From Paenibacillus albiflavus (GTDB lineage: Bacteria; Bacillota; Bacilli; Paenibacillales; NBRC-103111): a stretch of DNA of 64,000 nucleotides. Numbering within the stretch: position 1 is the stretch's first letter; each line of letters begins with the position of its first letter. The DNA lies in the NCBI RefSeq assembly GCF_004344915.1, contig NZ_SKFG01000001.1, positions 310,001 through 374,000 on the forward strand, written 5' to 3'. The translations under genes and the position numbers were made by a program. The notes below the pieces were generated by a model. That model was given only the letters and a program-made list of their open reading frames with translations. It ran no database searches and was not told the DNA's origin. Shown here piece by piece: positions 16,917 through 25,120 of this stretch.

Positions 16917-17849
16917 TTATTTGCTTTCTTCCATGAAAGCTTGTACTTCCTGTTCCGATGGCGCAGCACTTGCACCACCAATTCGTAGTGTTGCCATCGC
17001 TCCACAAGCGCATGCAAACCGCAACATTTCTTCTTTATTACTACCTTGTAAATAACGATAAATTAAGCCTGCGTTGAAGGAATCCCCTGCACCTGTTGTA
17101 TCGATTGGCGTTACAGGGAATGGTTTCCCCCATGTCTGATTCCCATCTTTGTCAATGAGAACAGCTCCCTTTGAGCCGCATTTAACCGCAACAATATGAT
17201 GTTTTGACGGCAGTTTGCCAATTGCATCTTCCAAATCTGCTACTGCATAAATCTCCATCAATTCATCCTCACTAGGAATAAATAAGGATGTATGCTCCAT
17301 TAATTCGGAAATTTGCTCAGCATACCATTTGCCATGAATATCCCAGCCTGTATCGAACGAGGTACTAATATTCGCAGCTTGCGCTTGCTTGAACACTTCT
17401 AGCCAATGCTCTCTCATATCTTCCTGCAAATAATAAGAGCCAAAGTGAATATGAGCAGCCTGTTCAAATAAATCCTTTGGAAGATGATCTACAGTCAGGT
17501 GTGGAATCGCGCCCATGTAAGTAAGGAAAGCACGGTCCTTCTCTGTTGATAAAGATACCGTTGCACCCGTTTTCATCGTCTTATCTATCGTTATGTATCT
17601 CGTATCGACACCTCTTTGCTGCAGCTGCTCAATACAGAAATGACCAAATTGATCATCACCCACAACGCTCACTAGATGTACATTTAACCCCAAGCCAGCA
17701 AGTCCAGAAGCAGTGATCGCGGAAGAAGAGCCAAGTACAATATCGAATGAATCGAGCAGCTTCTCTCTATTCCACTCGGGTACTACATCCTTCCCCTTCA
17801 GTATAATATCTACATTTAATTCACCAAGTATAAACACATGATTTCTCAT
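16917..17849 (-). CDS. PfkB-family carbohydrate kinase
   Basis: 310 residues from ATG 17849 (AGGTGG 8 bp upstream, overlapping the preceding stop); GTG 17861 is the alternative. Ribokinase-like fold: N-terminal ILGELNVDIIL, GSSSAITASGLAGLGLNVHLVSVVG (read in parts), and the C-terminal ATP/anion-hole signature DTTGAGDSFNAGLIYRYLQG with the catalytic aspartate. It phosphorylates a sugar or nucleoside; substrate cannot be predicted. Twelve bases separate it from the upstream nucleotidyltransferase gene, so the two are co-translated. Confidence 0.92.
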   Translation of the reverse strand: MRNHVFILGELNVDIILKGKDVVPEWNREKLLDSFDIVLGSSSAITASGLAGLGLNVHLVSVVGDDQFGHFCIEQLQQRGVDTRYITIDKTMKTGATVSLSTEKDRAFLTYMGAIPHLTVDHLPKDLFEQAAHIHFGSYYLQEDMREHWLEVFKQAQAANISTSFDTGWDIHGKWYAEQISELMEHTSLFIPSEDELMEIYAVADLEDAIGKLPSKHHIVAVKCGSKGAVLIDKDGNQTWGKPFPVTPIDTTGAGDSFNAGLIYRYLQGSNKEEMLRFACACGAMATLRIGGASAAPSEQEVQAFMEESK

Positions 17850-17861
17850 ACGATCAACCAC

Positions 17862-18428
17862 CTATTCAATTTGTAATTTAGGCCAGATTTCAATCCAATT
17901 TTTAGTAGAAACCCGGTTTTCATATTTTGCTCGATCATGAAAGAAAGGGCTCTGTCTAACCCTACATTCAAATATATCATCTAATCCATGTGGACATAAG
18001 TAGGTAATCCGATCATCCTCTTCCAATCGAATCGCAATTCCTGTTACATTCTCAGGCCAACGACTTATTGCATTCTCAATTCCCGTATAAGGCTCTATAC
18101 CATAACCGATATGCATTCTGGCTTGGTTCTTGACTGACCATATCGGATTACCTGTTTGTTCGATTAGCATTTGCTCATATTGAAGATCATTCACTTCATC
18201 CAATTGTTCAGGATCGTAATAGATGACATCGATATCATTAAGCGGAGTGCGATTAACATAACCATGGATATGATCCCAAATATAATTGCGAATGTATCCG
18301 GCTGCGATATAGCTTTCAGGCATTTTCAGCTCGCGAATTCGCTCCAGGTCGCGCATTATTTCACGGTTATTACGGATGAGGGCCAGAAATTCTTCATCAT
18401 ACTTGGATCGAACCTTGTTTGACTGCAT
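17862..18428 (-). CDS. Nucleotidyltransferase family protein (NTP_transf_6-like)
   Basis: 188 residues from ATG 18428 (AGGAG 9 bp upstream; GTG 18434 is too close to it). The family blocks are YIAAGYIRNYIWDHIHGY, PLNDIDVIYYDPE with the metal-binding aspartates, and SVKNQARMHIGYGIEPY, GIAIRLEEDDRITYLCPHGLDDIF. Members are predicted nucleotidyltransferases without a defined substrate. First gene of the operon with the PfkB kinase, SPL-like protein and adenylyltransferase-like protein. Confidence 0.85.
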   Translation of the reverse strand: MQSNKVRSKYDEEFLALIRNNREIMRDLERIRELKMPESYIAAGYIRNYIWDHIHGYVNRTPLNDIDVIYYDPEQLDEVNDLQYEQMLIEQTGNPIWSVKNQARMHIGYGIEPYTGIENAISRWPENVTGIAIRLEEDDRITYLCPHGLDDIFECRVRQSPFFHDRAKYENRVSTKNWIEIWPKLQIE

Positions 18429-18475
18429 GTTCACACACTCCTACGAAACTTAATATTTCAATTTTTAATCGAAGA

Positions 18476-18520
18476 CAAAAAGGCAGTTACTTCGTCAAAC
18501 AACACAGTAACTACCTTTTA
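18476..18520 (-). terminator. Terminator downstream of the 18.5-19.0 kb gene
   Basis: AAGGCAGTTACT and AGTAACTACCTT form an interrupted stem; read on the minus strand it ends in TTTTTGTC, so it terminates the hypothetical gene at 18542. Confidence 0.75.
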
Positions 18521-18541
18521 TATCAAACTGATATAAAAAAA

Positions 18542-18991
18542 CTACTCGCCAAGAATTTTACGAATGGATTCTTCATCTGTCTGTTTTGAAGCCTTCAGTT
18601 CCTGCAATTTGGTCATCATTTCCACAATCTCAGGATCGAGCTCCTCGATAACTTCACCCGGGTCAAACCAGATATAGGATCCAATCGGACCGTTCCTTAG
18701 AAACCGATTATGCCAATGGTCAGGATAAGTATAAGGTTGTTCACTGAACATGATGCCAAGCACATCGTCATTCTCTAATGGCATCAGGTAATGAAACTGT
18801 TCCTCTGTACCTCCCGCAGCAACATCCTTATGCATATAAGCATAGTGGAGATAATGCTCCCCGGTCTCTGAATCTTTTATAATTTCATAACTTTCATATT
18901 CAGGAGCAGCTAACTCCTTAATTGTTGTCAGACGCTCTTGCAGCTGATCAGCAGCAACCTTGTCTTGTTTCGTCCATGATACGGCCATCAT
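18542..18991 (-). CDS. Conserved hypothetical protein, cytosolic
   Basis: 149 residues behind a near-perfect AAGGAGGAGT ribosome binding site. I do not recognise a named family. The sequence is acidic and soluble, with a central block YLHYAYMHKDVAAGGTEEQF and HYLMPLENDDVLGIMFSEQPYTYPDHWHNRFLRNGPIG (read in two parts) rich in aromatic residues and histidines, and a charged helical tail. No signal peptide or membrane segment. It has its own terminator and lies downstream of kapB without overlap. Confidence 0.75.
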   Translation of the reverse strand: MMAVSWTKQDKVAADQLQERLTTIKELAAPEYESYEIIKDSETGEHYLHYAYMHKDVAAGGTEEQFHYLMPLENDDVLGIMFSEQPYTYPDHWHNRFLRNGPIGSYIWFDPGEVIEELDPEIVEMMTKLQELKASKQTDEESIRKILGE

Positions 18992-19009
18992 CTTACTCCT
19001 CCTTAGATC

Positions 19010-19049
19010 CCCAAAAAGAAAGCCCTGCTTTTATTTGGCAAGGCTATTT
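19010..19049 (-). terminator. Terminator overlapping the kapB stop
   Basis: On the minus strand AGCCTTGC and GCAGGGCT form a short stem with one bulge, followed by TTCTTTTT. The 5' arm begins within the last codon and stop of kapB. Confidence 0.65.
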
Positions 19050-19451
19050 CCTATATCTAGTCTCTACCTGTTCCACTGCGAAGCCATAATCACTTGCTAA
19101 CCCTTGCAGTTCACCAAGTGAGCGCTGTGCCCATAGTTCAATCAGCTGAACACGATTCATCTCTTTATTAAGGGCATGTAATAGTGATGCCTTATAATCG
19201 GGTACTTCGCCACGATAAGGTTTTAGACTTGATGCTTCAACCAACGTGATTTCACCGAATGCATGCGCCCTCCGTTGAAAGAATCGCTTCGCGTCGCCTT
19301 TCATGGGATGATGCAAATCCCCCTGATCGGGATGTTTAATCACTGCAAGAACCTTGACCGCATATCGATTGGAAGGCGTAATTTCAACTACTTCCCCTAT
19401 ATATTCCCCCGTATTATAAACAGCAATAACCTGATCGCCTGCTTGAACCAT
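19044..19451 (-). CDS. kapB: Sporulation phosphorelay protein KapB
   Basis: 135 residues with the KapB family core: YNTGEYIGEVVEI, VKVLAVIKHPDQGDLHHP, FFQRRAHAF and LKPYRGEVPDYKASLLHAL. In Bacillus subtilis KapB is needed for the KinB input into the sporulation phosphorelay. No lipobox or signal peptide is visible despite the historic name kinase-associated lipoprotein. It is not next to a kinB-like kinase here. Start ATG 19451 follows GAGGAGGT. The call rests on these conserved blocks. Confidence 0.82.
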   Translation of the reverse strand: MVQAGDQVIAVYNTGEYIGEVVEITPSNRYAVKVLAVIKHPDQGDLHHPMKGDAKRFFQRRAHAFGEITLVEASSLKPYRGEVPDYKASLLHALNKEMNRVQLIELWAQRSLGELQGLASDYGFAVEQVETRYRK

Positions 19452-19556
19452 TCATATACCTCCTCTAGTACGTCCAATTCATCATCAAGAATGTTTAAAC
19501 TAATGGTAATCTTCTTGAAACAGATCGTCAAGTTTACGATCCTTCATGCGATTGAG

Positions 19557-20879
19557 TTAATCTGGTCTGCCAGTCGCTCGAAGTCTAGAGGATACAATAT
19601 GAAGCTCTTCTCGATACTTCATAACCGTTCGTCTCGATATTTGCATCCCTTCTTTGACTAAAATATCGGTTATTTGCTGATCAGAATAAGGCTTAGACTG
19701 ATCTTCATTCGCAATCAATTTGCGTATAAGAGCCTTAATACTTTCAGATGAGGTTACTGCCCCATCATTCGTCACGAGTCCATTGGTAAAAAAAGATTTT
19801 AACTCAAATAAGCCCCGAGGTGTCTGCACATATTTATGAGCAATCGCTCTGCTAATTGTCGATTCATGCAATTGCAATCGATTTGAAATCGCTTTCATAT
19901 TCATTGGTTTTAAACTGTGAATGCCATTATCCAAGAAGGCATGCTGTTCTTCAACAATGCTTTCTATCACACGCAAAAGCGTTGTCCGTCTTTGCTCCAA
20001 GCTGCGTGCAAGCCACTTAGCGGAGTAAGCGTATTCACGCAAGAATGTCCTTGCTTCCTTATCTTGTTTCAAATAGGCCAAATCTTTGTGATAGGGTCTA
20101 ACATTAATTTGTGGATAACTTCTCTCGTTCAAAATAACCGTATAGCCGTTAACGCTGCGTTCGATGAATGCATCAGGTACTACATACTTGGGTATTGAAT
20201 GATTATATGCTAAACCAGGACGTGGATTGAGTTGTCTAATCAAGCCAAGAACTTGCTTCACCTCATCAACGGTGATTTGTAAACTATCTGCGATTCGCTT
20301 AAATTTGCTGCTTGCCAGTTCATGTATGAAGCTGCTTATGATTGCATAGGCAGAAGAGTTTATTCCATCCATTCTGTTAAGTTGAATTAATAAGCACTCC
20401 TGTAAATCTCTCGCCCCAATACCAGCTGGCTCCAAGGATTGAATATCCAATAAGGCTTGCTTTACAACCTCAATCGGTTGATCTAAATGAATAGAAGCTT
20501 CTTCTAGACCTACAGATAAGTACCCATGCTCATTCAAATTCCCTGCTAAATATGCCGCTGCACGATACCTACTTCCCGTTAGACCTAATACGCGCAGTTG
20601 GCTGATTAGCATATCTTCTAATGTTTCTTCATAGCCATGCATCCAATCTGTTTCATCATACTCCTCTAGCTGATAGGATACTTTCTTACGCCGCAGCTCC
20701 AAATCTGAATCATACACGACCTCGATAAGCGGGTTCTCTGCACACTGCTCCTGTAGATATTCCGTTAAATCGACTGAAGGCATTTGTAAAATATGAATTG
20801 CTTGAACAAACCGTGGTGTAATCGTTAAGCTAGTATTCAAAGTTTGGGATAAGTTGTTCTCGAGCTTCAATATTTTCAC
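19557..20879 (-). CDS. rpoN: RNA polymerase sigma-54 factor
   Basis: 440 residues. Region I is LSQTLNTSLTITPRFVQAIHIL; the core-binding part contains LEPAGIGARDLQECLLIQL; the C-terminal DNA-binding region has MNMKAISNRLQLHESTISRAIAHKYVQTPRGLFELKSFF (read in parts) and the RpoN box ISRRTVMKYREELHI. It directs transcription from -24/-12 promoters with AAA+ activators. Start is GTG 20879 or TTG 20870; the GGGTAGGTG site suits TTG 20870 better. No enhancer-binding activator gene is in the window. Confidence 0.95.
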   Translation of the reverse strand: MKILKLENNLSQTLNTSLTITPRFVQAIHILQMPSVDLTEYLQEQCAENPLIEVVYDSDLELRRKKVSYQLEEYDETDWMHGYEETLEDMLISQLRVLGLTGSRYRAAAYLAGNLNEHGYLSVGLEEASIHLDQPIEVVKQALLDIQSLEPAGIGARDLQECLLIQLNRMDGINSSAYAIISSFIHELASSKFKRIADSLQITVDEVKQVLGLIRQLNPRPGLAYNHSIPKYVVPDAFIERSVNGYTVILNERSYPQINVRPYHKDLAYLKQDKEARTFLREYAYSAKWLARSLEQRRTTLLRVIESIVEEQHAFLDNGIHSLKPMNMKAISNRLQLHESTISRAIAHKYVQTPRGLFELKSFFTNGLVTNDGAVTSSESIKALIRKLIANEDQSKPYSDQQITDILVKEGMQISRRTVMKYREELHIVSSRLRATGRPD

Positions 20880-20961
20880 CTACCCATATGTTTGATACCC
20901 TCATCATAACAGATACAGAGCTTGAATTAACAGCATTGTTTGCATCAAAAATCGATAAGAA

Positions 20962-21005
20962 TCAAGAAAAAAAACGTACAAGAACTATTGAAGTTCTGTA
21001 CGTTT
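20962..21005 (-). terminator. Terminator overlapping the 3' end of the thioredoxin-like gene
   Basis: On the minus strand AAACGTACAGAACT pairs with AGTTCTTGTACGTTT around TCAAT and is followed by eight T. The stop codon of the thioredoxin-like gene (20985-20987) lies in the loop/stem region, so the gene's last codons are part of the hairpin. Confidence 0.88.
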
Positions 21006-21314
21006 ATTGAGCGGACGAAGCTTATTCAATAAGTTCTCCACAGATTCCATTCGGTAAATTCGTTCCTTCACTTGTCCCTGCTCGATAATAGCGATGCAAG
21101 GCACACTTTGAATTTGCCATTCAATACTTAATTCAAGCATATAATTCAGATCGCTTTGGAATAAAGGTAGATCTGGCTCCATTACTTCAACGATCGACAA
21201 CATCTTCTTCGTTACACTACATGTCCCACATATTGGTGTATATAGAAACAAGGCGAAGGAAGATGAGCTGTTAGTTAACTTCTGGCCTAGATCCTGCCTG
21301 CTCAACTCCTGCAT
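20985..21314 (-). CDS. Thioredoxin-like protein with CGTC motif
   Basis: 109 residues. Thioredoxin fold with FALFLYTPICGTCSVTKKML, an active-site CGTC, and the cis-proline segment WQIQSVPCIAIIE, which adds a third cysteine after the cis-Pro. Similar to YtpP/thioredoxin-like proteins of Bacillales. Cytosolic. It lies 11 bp downstream of a conserved unknown gene and is probably co-transcribed with it. Confidence 0.85.
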   Translation of the reverse strand: MQELSRQDLGQKLTNSSSSFALFLYTPICGTCSVTKKMLSIVEVMEPDLPLFQSDLNYMLELSIEWQIQSVPCIAIIEQGQVKERIYRMESVENLLNKLRPLNKRTELQ

Positions 21315-21325
21315 CCTTATCCCTC

Positions 21326-21841
21326 CTAGTTATGCTCAGACAGCCATTGCAAACTTTGAAGCGTATACTCCACAAGCCTAGGCAAATCCTCAGCATTCTG
21401 CTCATTCAGCTTACGCCCGAACATCAAGATCACGGTAATATCGCTTCTTGGATCGTTTTCCTCGTAAACGTAGGATACAGTTTGGCGAAGTAGCGGTCTG
21501 CCTTCCCACTGTACTGTGAATTCTTTTTGGATCATAGCACACAGAGCCTGCGGGTTAAGAGATGAAGTATAGAACTTAATCTCAATGAGACAACCAGCTT
21601 CTTGTGTTTCACCGTTCAACAATTCTGCTGCAAGGTCTGTCAATGTAGCTGTTAATACGATCTCAGCACTTGGTGAAGCACTAGCATGGGCTCGAAATCC
21701 AATGGAGTAGTTTCTCGAAACAGACGATAAATCAATTACGTCACTGCGAGAAATGATACATAAATTTCCGCTCATATCTAAATCGTAAACAGCGCCTTCC
21801 AATACAACCTTAAGATTATCGAAAATCACTGGATCAAACAT
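21326..21841 (-). CDS. Conserved hypothetical protein
   Basis: 171 residues behind GGAGGG. No family recognised with confidence. A predicted soluble alpha/beta protein with alternating hydrophobic strands (LKVVLEGAVYDLDMSG, SIGFRAHAS, CLIEIKFYTS) and an amphipathic C-terminal helix ending LQSLQWLSEHN. No catalytic motif, signal or membrane segment. Coupled to the thioredoxin-like gene downstream, which may share its role. Confidence 0.75.
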   Translation of the reverse strand: MFDPVIFDNLKVVLEGAVYDLDMSGNLCIISRSDVIDLSSVSRNYSIGFRAHASASPSAEIVLTATLTDLAAELLNGETQEAGCLIEIKFYTSSLNPQALCAMIQKEFTVQWEGRPLLRQTVSYVYEENDPRSDITVILMFGRKLNEQNAEDLPRLVEYTLQSLQWLSEHN

Positions 21842-21877
21842 GTTAATCCCTCCATGAAGAATGTATCTTAAGGAGTA

Positions 21878-23494
21878 TTAAATCGTGTACATTTGCTCAC
21901 GTAAAGCTTTAATTTCTTCGCTTGCAAGGTACTCATCATAAGTCATCATACGATCGATTAGACCATTTGGCGTAATCTCCATAATACGGTTAGCGATGGT
22001 TTGAATAAACTCATGGTCATGCGATACGAATAACAACGTACCATCAAAATCGACAAGTCCGTTATTGAGTGCTGTGATGGATTCAAGATCCAAGTGGTTC
22101 GTTGGCTCATCAAGAAGCAATACATTCGATCCACTCAGCATGACTTTAGACAACATACAACGGACTTTCTCTCCCCCGGATAGAACGTTCGCTTTCTTAA
22201 GCGCTTCTTCCCCAGAGAACAGCATGCGGCCCAGGAATCCACGGATAAACGATTCATCCTGATCCTTCGAGTATTGACGCAGCCAGTCAACAAGGTTCAA
22301 CTCCATATCAAAATAATCGGTTGAATCCTTAGGGAAATAAGCTTGTGTCGTTGTGACACCCCAAGTGTAAGTTCCCGCACTCGCTTCAAGCTCACCCATT
22401 AGAACTTTGAATAAAGTCGATTTAGCATTGCCATCTGGACCTACGAATGCGATCTTATCCCCTTTATTAAGGGTGAAATTCAGATCTTTGAAAATATCTA
22501 CGCCATCCACATTGGCAGTTAGTCCTTCCGCCTGAAGCAACTGCTTACCTGCTTCTCTCTCAGGCTTAAAGTTAATAAATGGATATTTACGAGTTGACGG
22601 CTTAATATCATCAAGCGTTAGCTTCTCTAATTGCTTTTTACGTGAAGTTGCTTGCTTTGATTTCGATGCGTTAGCTGAGAAACGAGCGATAAACTGTTCA
22701 AGCTCTTTGCGCTTTTCTTCAACCTTCTTATTGGACTCACGCATTAATTTCAATGCGAGTTGTGAAGATTGATACCAGAAATCGTAGTTGCCCACATACA
22801 TTTGAATTTTGCCAAAATCAATATCTGCAATATGCGTACACACTTGGTTCAAGAAGTGACGGTCATGGGATACAACGATAACTGTACCTTCGAATTTCGC
22901 TAAGAAATTCTCCAGCCAGTTAATGGACTCAATGTCCAAATGGTTCGTCGGCTCATCGAGCAGCAAGATATTCGGCGAACCGAACAAGGCTTGCGCAAGA
23001 AGTACACGAACCTTTTCATTACCGCTTAACTCAGCCATTTTCAAATCATGCATTTCGCGTTTAATACCTAGACCGATTAACAATTCCGCAGCATCCGCTT
23101 CAGCCTGCCATCCATCTAGCTCAGCGAACTCACCTTCAAGCTCCGCCGCTTTCATACCATCATCTTCATTAAAATCAGGTTTTGCGTAAATGGCATCCTT
23201 TTCTTTCATGATCTCATAAAGACGCGCATGTCCCATGATGACCGTCTCAAGAACAGGATATTCGTCATATTCATAATGGTTCTGCTTAAGAACTGCTAAA
23301 CGCTCTCTGGGCGGAATGCTTACATTACCTTTGGAAGGTTCAACATCACCAGAAAGAATTTTAAGAAATGTAGATTTACCCGCGCCATTAGCACCGATTA
23401 GTCCGTAGCAGTTCCCAGGTGTGAACTTAATATTCACGTCTTCAAATAATGCTCTTTTACCATACCTTAACGTTATGTCTGTTACAGTTATCAT
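21878..23494 (-). CDS. ABC-F family ATPase (YkpA/YbiT group)
   Basis: 538 residues, two fused ATPase domains without membrane part. First domain: Walker A GANGAGKST, signature LSGNEKVRVLLAQALF, Walker B LLLDEPTNHLD. An ABC-F linker rich in Lys/Glu (about residues 240-300) follows. Second domain: Walker A GPDGNAKST, where alanine replaces the usual glycine before the lysine as in several YkpA-type proteins, then LSGGEKVRCMLSKVML. ABC-F proteins act on the ribosome E site as translation factors or antibiotic protectors. This group is usually housekeeping, so resistance is not implied. Confidence 0.92.
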   Translation of the reverse strand: MITVTDITLRYGKRALFEDVNIKFTPGNCYGLIGANGAGKSTFLKILSGDVEPSKGNVSIPPRERLAVLKQNHYEYDEYPVLETVIMGHARLYEIMKEKDAIYAKPDFNEDDGMKAAELEGEFAELDGWQAEADAAELLIGLGIKREMHDLKMAELSGNEKVRVLLAQALFGSPNILLLDEPTNHLDIESINWLENFLAKFEGTVIVVSHDRHFLNQVCTHIADIDFGKIQMYVGNYDFWYQSSQLALKLMRESNKKVEEKRKELEQFIARFSANASKSKQATSRKKQLEKLTLDDIKPSTRKYPFINFKPEREAGKQLLQAEGLTANVDGVDIFKDLNFTLNKGDKIAFVGPDGNAKSTLFKVLMGELEASAGTYTWGVTTTQAYFPKDSTDYFDMELNLVDWLRQYSKDQDESFIRGFLGRMLFSGEEALKKANVLSGGEKVRCMLSKVMLSGSNVLLLDEPTNHLDLESITALNNGLVDFDGTLLFVSHDHEFIQTIANRIMEITPNGLIDRMMTYDEYLASEEIKALREQMYTI

Positions 23495-23530
23495 TTAATT
23501 AGAAACCATCCTTTAATTTTGTTATTGGGC

Positions 23531-24574
23531 TTATTCCTTATCCATAATATAAGCTGCAAGTAAACCTGCTGTTCCCAGAATAGCCATAATATGCGTACGT
23601 TCCATCGCATGTGACGCCTGCACGACTGGACCAATGAGCGCACCGCGAATATCGTTGCCGCCTCTTAGCGCTGCTGAAGCATCGGAACCATATTGAGGGT
23701 AGATATCTATTACGTAAGGAATGCTTTCCTGCTCGGCTAATTTAATCAGCTTACTAGTCATCGCATAATCGTAAGGACCTGAAGAATCCTTCGCACAGAT
23801 AGACACATCCTGCTCCGTTCCAGCTAAGTCATCGCCTGCCGCACCCATGTCAACTGCGATAAGCTCCGTTACTTCGCTTGGTAGATAGCTTAGACCATGT
23901 CCAACCTCTTCATAAGTCGTGATTAGAATTTTAAGTGTATAAACAGGAGTAATCTGTTCCCGCTTCAACCACTCAAGCAACCCAAAAATAGCTGCTACAC
24001 TAGCTTTATCGTCAAGATGTCGTGATTTGATATACCCATTCTGCTTAATCTCAGCTCTAGGATTGAAAGAAATGAAGTCACCTGTGCGGATGCCAAGCTC
24101 CTCAACATCTTTCTTGGAGAATACCGGCTCATCGAGTCGAACTTCCATGACAGATTCCTCACGTTTAAGATCACGAGCATCTGGGAATACGTGTACGGAT
24201 GGCTTGTTGGTCATAATCGTACCATCGAATACACGGCCGCTACGAGTATGAACCTTGCAATATTCATTCTCAATCGAACCCATCATATAACCACCAACAG
24301 AGGTTAACTTGATACGACCGTTATCTTTAACTGAACGTACCATAGCACCTAGTGTATCCACATGACCCGATATTCCTATCACCCGAGCATTACTTGCGCC
24401 TTGGACCGTAATCAGTCCGCAGCCTTTATTTGTCGTTTCGAAAGCATAGCCCAGCTTGGCAGTTTCTTCTCTCAGTATTTCGATAATATCATGTGTAAAC
24501 CCTGTTGGACTTGGTGTATTGAGCAATTTCTCCAATAATTCAAGCACATACGTTTGATCAAAGACATTTTTCAT
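23531..24574 (-). CDS. M42-family metallopeptidase (glutamyl aminopeptidase-like)
   Basis: 347 residues from ATG 24574 (AAGGGG upstream); the frame extends to 24604 without a good start. Dinuclear metal ligands are in ISGHVDTLGAMV, SRHLDDKASVAA, TTYEEVGHG, AVDMGAAG and ASHAMERTH, all in the expected order. Forms large tetrahedral cytosolic assemblies that trim peptides. The gene stands between the Dabb gene and the ABC-F gene. Confidence 0.93.
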   Translation of the reverse strand: MKNVFDQTYVLELLEKLLNTPSPTGFTHDIIEILREETAKLGYAFETTNKGCGLITVQGASNARVIGISGHVDTLGAMVRSVKDNGRIKLTSVGGYMMGSIENEYCKVHTRSGRVFDGTIMTNKPSVHVFPDARDLKREESVMEVRLDEPVFSKKDVEELGIRTGDFISFNPRAEIKQNGYIKSRHLDDKASVAAIFGLLEWLKREQITPVYTLKILITTYEEVGHGLSYLPSEVTELIAVDMGAAGDDLAGTEQDVSICAKDSSGPYDYAMTSKLIKLAEQESIPYVIDIYPQYGSDASAALRGGNDIRGALIGPVVQASHAMERTHIMAILGTAGLLAAYIMDKE

Positions 24575-24624
24575 ATCAATAGCGCCCCTTCTCTCAAAAT
24601 ACATGATAGTTCTATATCACTGAC

Positions 24625-24673
24625 AAAAGGAAACGGCCTCACAGTCCAAAATAGGACGAGCACATTTCCTTCT
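24625..24673 (-). terminator. Terminator downstream of the Dabb protein gene
   Basis: On the minus strand AAGGAAA pairs with TTTCCTT at the base, with CTC/GAG and TCC/GGA pairs inside, followed by TTGTC. Moderate strength. Confidence 0.6.
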
Positions 24674-24705
24674 GATCAATAGCTTCATTCATTTTATCGG
24701 CAAGA

Positions 24706-24993
24706 CTAGCTTTCAAAATCAACAGCTACTGATCCTTCAACCACGGATTTAATATGTTTGCCAACTTCAACATGAACTGGATGCACTTGATAGGCTTGCA
24801 TGTCTTCTAATGAATTAAACTTTGTAATCAAAGCAAGGTCATAGGAACGCTCTGTATGCAAAACATCTGTACCTACTTCGATGTGAAGCAATTGAGGAAT
24901 TTTCCCATCCATATTTGCAAGTACATCATGCGTAACCTTCACTGCTTCTGGTGAACGATCCTTTAATTTAAAAAACACTACATGAGTCAACAT
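24706..24993 (-). CDS. Dabb (stress-responsive alpha/beta barrel) domain protein
   Basis: 95 residues with the Dabb pattern: N-terminal MLTHVVFFKLKDRSPE, then VGTDVLHTERSYDLALITKF and LEDMQAYQVHPVHVEVGKHIKSV. Small cytosolic dimeric ferredoxin-like fold; related proteins range from stress proteins to cyclases, and no active site can be assigned here. GGAGG ribosome binding site. Monocistronic. Confidence 0.88.
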   Translation of the reverse strand: MLTHVVFFKLKDRSPEAVKVTHDVLANMDGKIPQLLHIEVGTDVLHTERSYDLALITKFNSLEDMQAYQVHPVHVEVGKHIKSVVEGSVAVDFES

Positions 24994-25055
24994 CGGTAAA
25001 TTCCTCCAATTCCTTTAGAAAACAAAAAGATTTTTTATATAAATTATGGTGCAGC

Positions 25056-25084
25056 ACAAAAATAACGTCACCAAAATCGGTGAC
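25056..25084 (-). terminator. Terminator of the Tad pilus operon
   Basis: GTCACC (25067-25072) and GGTGAC (25079-25084) form a 6-bp stem; the minus strand continues GTTATTTTTG. It closes the long operon that begins near 35528. Confidence 0.7.
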
Positions 25085-25120
25085 ATCTCATTATACCATT
25101 TGTGACGTGTTAGTGGAAAT

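Noticed and set aside
16891-17013. N-terminal extension of the radical SAM protein
   Set aside because: It is only an out-of-frame overlap with the PfkB gene end; ATG 16890 has a proper ribosome binding site.
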